From positions 496,001 through 560,000 of the forward strand of contig CP060766.1 in the NCBI GenBank assembly GCA_023205875.1: a DNA stretch of 64,000 nt. The letters run 5' to 3'. Positions 20,164-30,208 of this stretch are shown here, in pieces. Positions within the stretch are counted from its first letter, which is position 1; each line of letters begins with the position of its first letter. The notes below the pieces were generated by a model, which was given only the letters and a program-made list of their open reading frames with translations, had not been told where the DNA came from and ran no database searches. This stretch comes from Chloropicon primus (taxonomy: Eukaryota; Chlorophyta; Chloropicophyceae; Chloropicales; Chloropicaceae). The translations under genes and the position numbers were made by a program.

Positions 20164-22983
20164 ATGGCGTCGCTGACACCGGCTTCGGCGCTGATGAGAG
20201 GAAAGGCGGGAGGAGGCCTGAGGGCGGGCGCCTCCCGGGCCATCCGTCGTCCCCTCGGGAGGTCCTACAAACCACCGCCGACGCAGTCCAGCGCACGGCT
20301 TCCCTTTCACCTCCACCTTCAGCAGCACCAACGCCAAGGCCTCGGACCAAGTTCAAGTGCCGGAGGGAGAAGCCTCGCGCAGTGGAGGCGCCTGGCGTCG
20401 CAGAGGGTGGAGGCGGTCGTCCGGACGACGGGCGAGGAGGACGCAACGGAGCTTTCGTCGGAGCCTGGAAAGGAGACCACGGTCCTTCTGGAAGTCTCAG
20501 GCATGCGGTGTGGAGGATGCAGTGCCAACGTGAAGAAGAAGCTCTTGGAGCATCCCAAGGTCTCCAAGGCGAGCGTGAACTTGCTGACGGGTACGGCGGC
20601 GATCACGGTGGAGCTGGTCGACGGTGGGAGCGCCGAGAGCACCGCCATTGAGGTGGCGGAGGCGGTGGAGTCCAAGGGGTTCAAGTGCGCGCTGCGCACC
20701 GGGGAGGCGAGCACTACTGCGGGGGGGGACCAAAGGGAGGAGGAGGAGAGCGACTGGGACGACTTCAGGGGCTTGGCTTTCTCTGCCGGGTTCCTGGCAC
20801 TTTGCTGCGGCCACCACTTGGGCCACGTCTTCCACGCCGCCGGCTTGCACCAATTGGCGGGGTTCTTCGGGGGTCACACGGCGGCCGTGGGAATGGGGAG
20901 CGGGGGCTTCAACCTGTTCGGCAACCGCTTTGTGCAGAGCGCGGCCGCCACGGCGGCTCTCCTCGGCCCCGGGAGGGAGATCATCACGGACGGGTTCAAG
21001 TCTCTGGTGAACGGCGTTCCGAACATGAACACGCTTGTCGGAATCGGCTCGGGCGCCGCACTCGCCATCGGGCTGTCGCAGGCCTTGGGGCTTCCCGCGA
21101 CGGTGGCTTGGGAGGACTCAAGCCACTTGCTCGAGGAGCCCGTGATGCTGCTGTCGGTGATCCTTCTCGGGCGCGTCCTGGAGCGGAGGGCGAAGAAGAG
21201 GGCAACGAGGGAGCTGAGGACGCTCGGATCTCTCGTCCCTCAGACCTCGAGACTCGTGTTCGACCAGAAGGGCTTTGCGAGGAACGAGGAAGACGACGCG
21301 GTGAAGAACATGGCCGCTTGGAACGAGTTCGACACCCTGACTGTGGAAACAAACGACGTGAGGCGGGGGGACATGGTCAAGGTTCTCCCGGGCGAGACCA
21401 TTCCGGTGGACGGGACCATCGTCGCCGGCAAGAGCGCGGTAGACGAGAGCCTCTTGACGGGAGAGTCTGAGCTGGTGGGAAAGGAAGCGGGAAAGGATGT
21501 GATCGCGGGCACGATAAACTACAACGGCTCCCTGATCGTGAGATCAAGATCCTCAGGCGCCGAGTCGACCGTCAAGGCAATGAAGGACTTTGTTGAGACC
21601 GCCCAGGCACGAGATGCTCCGGTCCAGAGGCTCGCGGATTCCATATGCGGGCCTTTCGTGTACCTGATCCTGGGCCTGTCCACCGCGACGTTTGTCTTCT
21701 GGCAGGGCTTTGGGTACACCTTTTTCAAGGACTTTCTGGTGGACTACTCCTACGCGAACATGGAATCCCTCGCGTGGCTCTCTTCGAGCACGAGCGTTGC
21801 CCTCAGGTACGCAGTGAACGTCTTGGTTGTCGCGTGCCCTTGCGCCCTTGGCCTGGCCACCCCAACCTCCGTCCTGGTGGGAACATCCCTTGCCGCCAAG
21901 CAGGGGGTCTTGATCAGGGGTGGAGACGTCCTGGAGGAGCTTGCCAAGGTGGACACCATTGTCGTGGATAAGACGGGAACCGTTACGAAAGGTTGGCCGA
22001 GCGTCTCTGGGGTTGAATCCATCGGGGGCTCTTTGAGCAAGACGGAGCTGATTCATTTGGCCGCCAGCCTCGAGAGGAACTCCTCCGCAAACCACCCCAT
22101 CGCCCGGGGGATCATGGATGCCGCGGAGGGGGGGCAGGGCGGTGGAAGTGTTGCGGTGGAAGACGTGGAGTACGAGGTCGGGGGAGGGGTGAAGGGGAGG
22201 TTGGATGGCAAGATGACTGCGGTGGGGAGCTTGGCTTGGGTCCAAAACTTCGTGGGGACAACCAGCCCAAGCGATTTCTCCGCAGAGGAGGGATCGCTGG
22301 ACGACCAGAGTCGCCACGCCACGCTTGTTTACGTTGCGGTGGAAGGCGAGGGCATCGTGGGAAGGATGTCGCTCGTGGATGCAGTGCGGGAGGACGCCAA
22401 GGACACCTTGGAGAGGCTGGGGAAAGAGGTGTACATGCTCAGCGGAGACAGGCAGAAAACAGTCAGCCTTGTCGCGGAGAGTGTTGGGATTGAGAGCGGC
22501 AAGGCTCTCGGGGGCAAGTCTCCCCTCCAGAAGGCCGAATTCATTGCGAAGCTCAAGCAGGAGGGCAAGAGAGTCGCCATGATTGGGGATGGGGTCAACG
22601 ACGCCCCGGCCCTCGTAACGGCTGACGTTGGAATTGCCGTCGAGTCGGCCGCTGACGCCGCGGCCTCGGCGGCGGACTTGATCTTGCTGTCCTCCAGGGG
22701 ATCCCCGTTCGTGCAGGTGGAGGAGGCAATGGCGATCAGCGACGTGACCTTCCGGAAGATCAAACAGAACCTTGGTTGGGCCCTGGTGTACAACGTTGTG
22801 GCCCTTCCCCTCGCCACGGGGGCCCTGCTCCCGCTTGGCCTCACCCTGGACCCCGCCCTCGCCGGAGCGATGATGGCAGGAAGCAGCCTGACCGTCCTGG
22901 TCAACTCCCTCAGCATCCCCTACGCCTTTTCCGGCGGAAGAGGGGCAGAGGATGAGAAGCTGGGGAAGAGAGTGGAGGCCTAA
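20164..22983 (+). CDS. plastid P1B-type copper ATPase (PAA1/PAA2-like)
   Basis: Copper pump of 939 residues with an Arg/Ser-rich transit-peptide-like N-terminus (MASLTPASALMRG). A heavy-metal domain follows, with GMRCGGC near residues 113-119. Then come membrane segments, the actuator motif LTGES near 430, the CPC ion site VACPCALGLATP near 560, phosphorylated aspartate near 602 in DKTGT, and the hinge GDGVNDAPAL near 809. The CGGC rather than CxxC-other metal motif and the transit peptide fit PAA1/HMA6 or PAA2/HMA8, which deliver Cu to plastid Cu/Zn-SOD and plastocyanin. Single exon, 150 bp after the phosphate transporter. Confidence 0.92.
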   Translation: MASLTPASALMRGKAGGGLRAGASRAIRRPLGRSYKPPPTQSSARLPFHLHLQQHQRQGLGPSSSAGGRSLAQWRRLASQRVEAVVRTTGEEDATELSSEPGKETTVLLEVSGMRCGGCSANVKKKLLEHPKVSKASVNLLTGTAAITVELVDGGSAESTAIEVAEAVESKGFKCALRTGEASTTAGGDQREEEESDWDDFRGLAFSAGFLALCCGHHLGHVFHAAGLHQLAGFFGGHTAAVGMGSGGFNLFGNRFVQSAAATAALLGPGREIITDGFKSLVNGVPNMNTLVGIGSGAALAIGLSQALGLPATVAWEDSSHLLEEPVMLLSVILLGRVLERRAKKRATRELRTLGSLVPQTSRLVFDQKGFARNEEDDAVKNMAAWNEFDTLTVETNDVRRGDMVKVLPGETIPVDGTIVAGKSAVDESLLTGESELVGKEAGKDVIAGTINYNGSLIVRSRSSGAESTVKAMKDFVETAQARDAPVQRLADSICGPFVYLILGLSTATFVFWQGFGYTFFKDFLVDYSYANMESLAWLSSSTSVALRYAVNVLVVACPCALGLATPTSVLVGTSLAAKQGVLIRGGDVLEELAKVDTIVVDKTGTVTKGWPSVSGVESIGGSLSKTELIHLAASLERNSSANHPIARGIMDAAEGGQGGGSVAVEDVEYEVGGGVKGRLDGKMTAVGSLAWVQNFVGTTSPSDFSAEEGSLDDQSRHATLVYVAVEGEGIVGRMSLVDAVREDAKDTLERLGKEVYMLSGDRQKTVSLVAESVGIESGKALGGKSPLQKAEFIAKLKQEGKRVAMIGDGVNDAPALVTADVGIAVESAADAAASAADLILLSSRGSPFVQVEEAMAISDVTFRKIKQNLGWALVYNVVALPLATGALLPLGLTLDPALAGAMMAGSSLTVLVNSLSIPYAFSGGRGAEDEKLGKRVEA

Positions 22984-23224
22984 GAAGGTGGTTCCCTGCT
23001 TTTTTTTGTGTGTAAATCTTTTTTTGTGTGTGAAATAGTTCAATATAATTTTCAGCTGTAGTTGGTTTAGAAGAAGAGGTCCAAGTCCAAGATCCACCAC
23101 CACCACCATCCATCATCATCCAACCTCCCTCTTCCTCCTCTCCTCTCCTCCCTCACCCTCATAACCGCTCGATGGTCATGAGGATTTTCAAAAACGAAAA
23201 GGCGAGGCGAGCGAGGACGAAGCC

Positions 23225-24984
23225 ATGATGAACCTCTCGGCGGCGAACTTGACCTCGAGGACCCGCGATGGATCGGGGAGGGCGAAGGGCGCCTCCTCCT
23301 GCGGACATCGCGCCAACGCCAGACTCACCTTGCGCGGAAAGAGGCAGATCAACCGCGTGGAAGGAGGAAGGAGACTCGTCAAGTCATCATCTTCATCATC
23401 ATCATCATCATCTGCGTCGGAATTCTGGCTCACAGAGCCCCTCGCGGCCAGGCAGCCAGTCAACCCTGACCCGAGCTTGATCAACGAGGTGAGTGCCGTG
23501 GCGAGCGTTACGTTCTCTCGCGCGCCAAGTCAAAACCCTCGACTGACTTTTTTTTCTTCATGGATTTGGATTGGAAAAAGGACTTCAAACCCACCGAGGA
23601 ATCCAAACGAACTTTCGCAGCTTCGGATGTTGCTGCCTTGTGGATTGGTCTGGTCATCTCCGTACCTGCGTACTACCTCGCGGGAAGCTTGGTGGAGCTC
23701 GGCATGTCGTGGTGGCAAGGAATTTTGACCGTGTTCGTGTCCAACGCGATCGTGCTTGTTCCCATGATTCTGAACGCACACAGTGGCACAAAGTATGGTG
23801 TGCCTTTCCCCGTTCTCACCAGAGCGGCTTTTGGTGTCCGTGGAGCCACAATTGTTGGCGTGCTGAGAGGCCTGGTGGCTTGCGTCTGGTTTGGAATCCA
23901 GACCTGGGTCGGAGGAACCTCTTTGCTTACGTTGTACGAGGCCCTGGTGGGACCCTTCAGCGCCGCGCCCATTGCGTTCCTCGGCGGGATCACCATGCCT
24001 CAGTTCTCTTTTTTCATGATTTTCTGGCTCATCCAGGTCCTTGTCCTCATCAAGGGGATCGAAAGCATCCGAATTGTGGAAAAGTACTCCGCTCCGATCC
24101 TCATTGGACTCTCCACCGCTCTGCTCATCTGGGCCTTTTGGAGAGCGAACGGCATCGGTCCCATGCTGAGCGCAACCTCTCAGTTCGGTCCAGGGGGTGC
24201 CAAGGAAGGGCAGTTCATGAAGGTGTTCTTGCCTTCGGTGACCGCAAACGTCGGCTTCTGGTCCACCTTGTCCCTCAACATCCCGGACTTCACGAGGTAT
24301 GCGAAGAGTCAGAAGGCCCAGCTCACAGGCCAAGCCATTGGCCTGCCGGTCTTCATGGCCCTCTTCTCGTTCTTGGGGGTTGCTGTGACCAGTGCGACGA
24401 CCGTGATCTTCGGCCAGGTCATCTCTGATCCAGTTGAGGTCGTCAGCAGAATCCAAGGGCTCACGCCGACCGTCCTTTCTCTGATCGGATTGATGCTCGC
24501 GACAATCAGCACGAACATCGCGGCCAACGTCGTTGCCCCTGCGAACGCCCTCGTCAATCTTGCCCCAAGGAAGGTGTCCTTCACCAAGGGAGCGTTCATC
24601 ACCGCCTTGCTCGGCATCGTGACTCAGCCTTGGAGGCTGCTCTCTTCCACGGAGGGCTACATCTTCACCTGGCTCATTGGATATTCGGCCTTGCTTGGAC
24701 CGATCGCAGGCATTATCATCGCGGATTACTTCCTCGTGAGGGACAGGACCCTTGACATCGATGCCTTGTACTCCACCAGCGGCAGCTACTGGTACTCGAA
24801 CGGGTACCATTTCAAGGCATTCTTGGCCATGGCAATTGGCGTCCTTCCAAGTCTTCCCGGCTTCATCAACATGGCCATTCCAAGCGTGGCAGTTCCAAAG
24901 TTCTTCCAAACACTGTATTCGTGCGCGTGGTTCGTTGGATTCGGCGTATCTATCTTCGCATACCTGGCTCTGACAAGGGAATGA
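23225..24984 (+). CDS. NCS1 family nucleobase/allantoin transporter
   Basis: Exons 23225-23488 and 23581-24984 join in phase 0 (GAG|GTGAGT ... AAAAG|GAC) to give 555 residues. The 12-helix core is NCS1: SDVAALWIGLVISVPAYYLA, then GVPFPVLTRAAFGVRG, then CVWFGIQTWVGG, NIPDFTRYAKSQ and IADYFLVRDRTLD. The first exon encodes an Arg/Ser-rich N-terminus with a Ser run, plausibly a plastid transit peptide, which would make it similar to PLUTO (uracil/adenine/guanine import). The substrate cannot be settled by reading. The gene ends 125 bp from the convergent LRR-RAMA gene. Confidence 0.88.
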
Positions 24985-25109
24985 GCGAAGTTATTTAATA
25001 TGAACCTCAAGACTCAAAAGTAGATACACACACAATATATACAATACGTTTGAAAGCTTTCACCTTGGTTTGCGCACTTGAAAGATCCTCCTCCTTGGCG
25101 GACGTCGTA

Positions 25110-26359
25110 TCACCCCCGGTCTCCTCGCAGATACTTCGTCCTGACGTCTTTCAGCAGGGTTCCACTGGACGTCTTGGCGCTGAGCCAGCCGTCTATGGCC
25201 ATTCTGTTCGGGGTTATGGTCCGGATGCACTTAATCGCCCAGCCGCTGACAGAAGAGTGCACCTCGCCCGTAGTCTCGCAGTGGAGCGCAGCAGCGTTTT
25301 CTGCCATTCCTTCCCTCATCACGATGCTTGCCATGAAAATGACTGGCGTCTTTACGTCTCTTGATTTGTACTTCATTGACACGACCTCCCCTACTTGCAG
25401 AAGCCCCGCGCCCACAAGGTCCGTAAGCTGTACTCCCCTCCTGACAACTTTGTGCTTCTTATTCAGTTTCAATTTCTTCTTCTTGAGGGACTTCTTCGAT
25501 TTCTTGGCCTTGGCCCTCTCCTTTGCCTTGAGCATCTTCCTCTTCTCCTTCTCCTTGCGCAGCTTCTCCTGCCTGACCCTCTCCTGCTCGGCCCTCCTCG
25601 CTCGTGACACCTTGAGCTGCTCGGGTGATTTCGGATTCCACCACATGTTGTTCACCTGACGGATGACTTCCGTGTCCCTTTGCCCAAGCCTGGACCGGTT
25701 CTCTCGTATCGCATCCCTCATCTTGTCCTTCAAACTCGTCCCCTTGAGGTGGTGCTCACTGACATAAAGGTAACTCACCATGGTGTCTGGCAGCCTCAGC
25801 AAAAACTGGTTCCAAGCATAGTGACTGATTCGAAAGTTCTCTCCCAGGTTCACCGCCCATATATTTCCCTTCCCGAGGACCTTGTCCGTCAACCGATCCA
25901 ATTGCTCGTCATGCATCCCCTTCTCGAAGTTCTGGATGTAGAGGCACTCCACGATGGTGTTGACTGCCAAGGCATCGATGACTTGGTCCATGATCTGACA
26001 CACCAGCAAAGCAAAGCAAAGCAAAGAAGAGGAAGAGAAAGAGGAAGAGGAAGTGTCAGAGCGATGCATGAACATAGATGGACAATGCGCGACCTCACCT
26101 TCGGGCCAACGTCCGACGGCAGGTACCTCTTCAAACGCAGGACCCTCCCATTCACGTCGCCCAACGTGGGATCGGAGGAACTCAAACGATCGATGAAGTT
26201 CCTGAAAGCCGCCGAGTGAGCATACGACGTCCCCGCTTGACGTGATGTCCTCCCTCCCGCTAAGGACGAGTCCTTCTCCACCGGAGGGGCTTGGCACCTC
26301 GCCTCCTTCCCTTCCGGAAGGCAACCGCCTCCTCCTCCGACGGAAACGGACGCCACCAT
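25110..26359 (-). CDS. leucine-rich-repeat protein with C-terminal RAMA domain
   Basis: Exons 26099-26359 and 25110-25994 give 381 residues. Residues about 55-170 show LRR/ribonuclease-inhibitor-like periodicity (VECLYIQNF, IWAVNLGENFRIS, SYLYVSEHHLKG) ending in IRENR and NNMWWNP. A Lys/Arg-rich helix, probably a nuclear signal, follows. The last ~105 residues resemble RAMA domains such as that of human MPND: DLVGAGLLQVGEVVS, then SSVSGWAIKCIRTITP, then DGWLSAKT (MPND: SPSAWATHCKKLVNP, then GWASVKYKG). RAMA domains are linked to adenine-methylated DNA. The intron (25995-26098) contains AAAGC pentamers. Confidence 0.7.
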
Positions 26360-26600
26360 CTCTCTGCTCTCTGCTCTTTCTGCTCTCTCGGAAGCGGGAA
26401 GCTCAAGCTGATAACGCTCGCCTGATTCGTCGACGCAACACGACGGGGAGAGGGCTTCGTTTGTCGAGGACTTTGCGCGAGGACGGGGACGGCAAAGGGG
26501 AGGAGGTGTTGAAAGAACGGAAGGGCATCTCAAGGGCTTTCGATTGATACCTCGGCTGGAGGTTTTGGCAAAAAGGAGTTTGATGTTTGTTATTGATTAA
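26360..26600. promoter_or_regulatory. LRR-RAMA 5' flank with dispersed element copy
   Basis: A core copy of the GGTATCAATCGAAAG element lies at 26534-26558, reading toward the LRR-RAMA gene about 175 bp upstream of its ATG. About 150 bp following the core (down to about 26390) matches the sequence after the copy at 60484 on the opposite strand. Confidence 0.6.
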
Positions 26601-28385
26601 TCACGAAGATTCTTTACTTTTGAGGAGGAAGTCGACAATACTGATGGTGGAGTTGGAGAAGCAAGCCGCGACCTTGTCCCCTTCTTCGTTCCAGCACACC
26701 TCGAAAATTCCTCCCTCCCCCTTGAAGGTCTTCAAATGGTCTCCAGTCTTCGCGGACCAGATGTGCAAGTTTCGATCAAAACTTCCCGTCGCGAGATAGG
26801 CGCCGCAAGGGGAGAAGGCAACCGAGTAGACAGGATCGCTGTGCCTCTTCAGCGCGTAGAGGCAGGTTCCCTTGTCCATCTCCCATAGACGGATGGTTGC
26901 ATCGAAGGATGCGCTCGCCAGGAGCAAAGGCTTGTTCTCCTGCTTGGGGGACCACTTAATCGTGTAAATCTCCCTCTTGTGCTCCTCGAAGTTGTAAAGA
27001 GGCGTGTCCTCGGTCAGGGTCCACACCTTGGCAGTGTAATCGTCCGAGCAGGACGCCAAGTAGGTCCCGGTCGAGTCCCAGCTGATGGCGTTCACCTCGT
27101 CCGTGTGGGCGGAGAAGGTCTTGATGGGGAGGGTCTCCCCGAGCTTACAGACGTAGATCATGGTGTCCGTGGAGCAGGTGGCAAAGGAGTCGTTCGTCCT
27201 CCAGTCGACGTCCAGCGTCGGCGCGGCGTGGAGGGAGTACTGCTGGAGGATGTTGTTCGCCGCACCAGTGGCCTTGTCGGCCTGCCCGTCGGACCCCTCC
27301 TTCTTACTCAAGCCCACGTCCCAGACTATGGCGGTCTTGTCCACCGACCCGGACAGGAGGTAGTTCCCCTCCTTGTTCCACTTGAGGCTGAAGATCGGCC
27401 CCATGTGCCCGTTCAGGGTCTTCACGAGCTTGCCCGAAGTGTCCCACACCCTGGCCTGCCCGTCGTACGACCCGGTGGCCAGGTACTTGCCATCGGAGCT
27501 CCAGTCCAAGGTGGTCACGTCCCTGGATTTCGTCCCGGCCCCGGCAGAGCCGCTGACAACGCCTCCCTGCCCCCCCATGCTTGGGCTCTCCCCGTCTTTG
27601 AGCGATTTCGAGTCCGCCGTCGTGTGGTTCAGGCACAGAGGCTCCTGGTCCTTCTTGGTCAGATCCCAAATCCTGGCGGTGGAGTCGCCCGAGCCGCTCG
27701 CGAGGAGGGAGGACTGGGGGTTCCACTGGATGATGAATACCTCGCTGGTGTGCCCCCTCAGGGTCGTGACGCCCTCCGGGGGAATCATCGCCTCGGGATC
27801 GTGGTCCTTCTCCTCCGCCTCCGCCCCGCCGTTCTTGCTGTTCACCCCGTTCGAGCCCCCCGCCTTGCCGTCCTCCCGGGGGGAGTCCGTGTCCATGGGT
27901 GCCGGCCCGCCGTTCGCCTTCTTCTCCGCCTTGTCCTTGGAGCCCTGGCTCGCCGTCGTCTTGGACTTCTTGGACTTGGGCTTGGTCTCCCTGTCCCTCT
28001 CCCCTCCATCACCACCGTGCTTCTCCCTGTCCCGATCCTTTTGCTTCTGGGACCTCTCCCTCTGCTCCTTCTTCCTCTGTATCGTCCTCCTCAACTCTCC
28101 CACGTCCTTGGTGAGAAGCTCCTCCGGCTGAAGCAAAGTAAAGTCACTCGGGGTGTTCTCCCCATACTCGCTCTTCCCCTCCGCCGTCAAGTTCGCCTCC
28201 AGCTCCACATACTGCAGACCCTTCTGGATGAACGATATCAATGCACCGGGCGGCACGTCGTTCCCATTGATCTCGCTCTTGTGCACTAGGGACTCGTACC
28301 CAAACGTGAAGGCGGCGTGTTGGAACCCGCTCTCTTGCAGGTACCGGAACACCAAGTAGTTCACCTCGTCGCTTGTGATGGACAT
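26601..28385 (-). CDS. TBL1/HOS15-like LisH-WD40 corepressor
   Basis: Chromatin co-repressor subunit (TBL1X/TBL1XR1, yeast Sif2, plant HOS15) of 594 residues. An N-terminal LisH reads DEVNYLVFRYLQESGFQHAAFTFGYES, nearly as in TBL1. A charged Lys/Asp linker follows (about 90-200), then eight WD repeats starting at VTTLRGHTSEVFIIQWNP and including VDWRTNDSFATCSTD, a family hallmark. It partners histone deacetylases. Single exon; its divergent neighbour is ATP synthase d. Confidence 0.92.
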   Translation of the reverse strand: MSITSDEVNYLVFRYLQESGFQHAAFTFGYESLVHKSEINGNDVPPGALISFIQKGLQYVELEANLTAEGKSEYGENTPSDFTLLQPEELLTKDVGELRRTIQRKKEQRERSQKQKDRDREKHGGDGGERDRETKPKSKKSKTTASQGSKDKAEKKANGGPAPMDTDSPREDGKAGGSNGVNSKNGGAEAEEKDHDPEAMIPPEGVTTLRGHTSEVFIIQWNPQSSLLASGSGDSTARIWDLTKKDQEPLCLNHTTADSKSLKDGESPSMGGQGGVVSGSAGAGTKSRDVTTLDWSSDGKYLATGSYDGQARVWDTSGKLVKTLNGHMGPIFSLKWNKEGNYLLSGSVDKTAIVWDVGLSKKEGSDGQADKATGAANNILQQYSLHAAPTLDVDWRTNDSFATCSTDTMIYVCKLGETLPIKTFSAHTDEVNAISWDSTGTYLASCSDDYTAKVWTLTEDTPLYNFEEHKREIYTIKWSPKQENKPLLLASASFDATIRLWEMDKGTCLYALKRHSDPVYSVAFSPCGAYLATGSFDRNLHIWSAKTGDHLKTFKGEGGIFEVCWNEEGDKVAACFSNSTISIVDFLLKSKESS

Positions 28386-28682
28386 CTTCCCTTTCCCTCA
28401 AAAAAAAAAACCTTGAGTCAGAGGCAAAACACCGACACGGCAAGCTCCTCCTCCTCCTCCTCCTCCTTCCAAAACAAAACACGAAACCAAAATCCCAAGA
28501 GCACCAGGGGGATGCTCGCTCCCTCAGCTCGCTGTTGGAAGAGGGAAGCGGGAACGCACGCTCCTTCTCGTGCCAAGGCAAAGCAAGGCAAGGCGAGAGT
28601 GACGTTTTGAAAATGCGCTAGTGTTGGTTGTTGACGGTTCTCGCTCGTCAGAGTAGCGGAAGAACCAAGGCAAGGGAAGCGG

Positions 28683-28717
<35 letters not shown>

Positions 28718-28997
28718 TCCTCTCGCCGCATTTCTCTCATTTCGTGAAAGACGGTTTATATCGTCTCCCATAGAATGAAAGTACCGTCTTATACAGAACA
28801 CAAATCCGAAGAGAAAACAGTTCTTGCATGTTTATAGTATTTTTGTTTTTCGAGGGAGAGGTTGCTAGCTAACGTCTCTCCATGTATAGCGAGGTAACCC
28901 TAAAAGCCGAGGAGCGGAGGAGCGGAGAGAGTAGCCGGCGTCGTCCAAAGGGGAAGAGAGAGAGAGAGAGAGACGAGCGAGCGAGCGAGAGAGAGAG
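28386..28997. promoter_or_regulatory. divergent promoter of TBL1-like and ATP synthase d
   Basis: Contains a TCC run (about 28447-28467), a CT tract (about 28693-28718) and a GA tract (about 28955-28973) just before the ATP synthase d start. No gene is seen. Confidence 0.45.
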
Positions 28998-30093
28998 ATG
29001 TTGCGACGGGAGTTGGTGCGTACGTGTTCCAGAGGTTTGTCTGCCTTGAAGGTGGCCGCCGGAGGGAACACGGAAAGCGTCGTCGTCGCTGCTTGTTCGA
29101 AAAACCATGGTGGACACCAAACCATTTTGGGGAACCAAGCCTTGAGAAGTTTTGCTGCTGCTGCGATTACTGCGGAGGACAAGGCCGTCATCGACGCCAT
29201 CAGGACGAACCCGAAGTCCGTCGCGAACAAGTACAAGGGAAGGTCAGTCACTCACTCCGTCAAAAACAAATCAAGTTTCTTTTCGGAAAAAAAAAAAACG
29301 AAAAACGAATTGGGCATTCAGTTTTGAATTCTTTTTTCGTCCCTTTCGTTGCAATGAGTCTTCCGTTTCCTGCTTCTTCGTCCGCCAACTTTATTCCATT
29401 CCATTCCCTGACCTCCGCATTGCATTGCTTTCTTTCTTTCTTTTTATTTGTTATTGATAATGGATACCATTCAATTCAATTCATGGAAACAGGGATTGGT
29501 GGGCCGAGTGCGAGAACAAGTCGGAGGTGTTCGACAACCCTGAGGCTCTTGCGATGGTGGACGAGTACTTTGACTCCCTCTTCGCGGTGTGCGTGTCCGA
29601 GGACGCCAAGAGAGAAGTGAGGAAGCACAGAGCCCACATGATGGGAATGGTCGACGAGTACAGACAGCTGTTCAAGGAGATTGGCAAGAACCCTTACCTG
29701 ACGGCGAGCTGGGAGGTGGACTGGGACAAGATGAGAAAGGACCACCCAGGAAAGATAGCAAAGGACGAGATCGACTTCTTCGAGGCCATGGACAAGAAGC
29801 TCACGCCTTTGCTCGAGGAGCAGAGGAAGGACTTCGTCGCCAACCAGGAGGAGATCTTGTTCCAGCAGCCAGCCTACGTGGCTTACAAGAAGAGAGTCAT
29901 GGAGCAGGTCGCCCCAGGTCTCTTGCAGCTCAAGACCGACTACGACGCCGAGATTAACAAGTGCGAGGAGAAAATCGCCAAGATCGAGGAGGAGCTCGAC
30001 TCGCTGGACTACATCACCATCGAGGAGTGCTTGGAGGGCAACCCTGAGCTCGCCGCCGAGATTGACGCCGAGATCGAGAGGCAGGAGTGGTAA
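28998..30093 (+). CDS. mitochondrial F1Fo ATP synthase subunit d
   Basis: Peripheral-stalk subunit. Exons 28998-29242 and 29493-30093 join in phase 2 to give 281 residues. The N-terminus MLRRELVRTCSRGLSAL is a typical mitochondrial presequence. The core matches plant subunit d: SWEVDWDKMRK (plant PIDWDYYRK), then AKDEIDFFEAM, and the C-terminal LEGNPELAAEIDAEIERQEW (plant FEKHPELKKKFDDEIRNDNW). The N-terminal half is longer than in plants. The 250-bp intron is AT-rich for this locus. Confidence 0.75.
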
Positions 30094-30208
30094 GGACGTC
30101 CCAGGGGCGGTATAGAACTATTTTTTTTCACTCTCAGGAAGGAAGTGAAATAATACTACGCACGAAATACACAGCACGTATGTTTCAGTGAAAATACAAA
30201 CAAAAAAT

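Noticed and set aside
21553-23109. 518-codon antisense frame over the Cu-ATPase
   Set aside because: A product of G+C-rich codon use on the opposite strand; low-complexity Arg/Gly/Pro-rich with no domain.
25110-26359. First thought to be a PRP38-type splicing factor because of Lys/Arg-rich tail
   Set aside because: Sequence lacks PRP38 core blocks; LRR and RAMA features explain it better.
26979-28289. 436-codon plus-strand frame over the TBL1 gene
   Set aside because: Mirror of WD40 coding DNA; the minus-strand protein is unambiguous.
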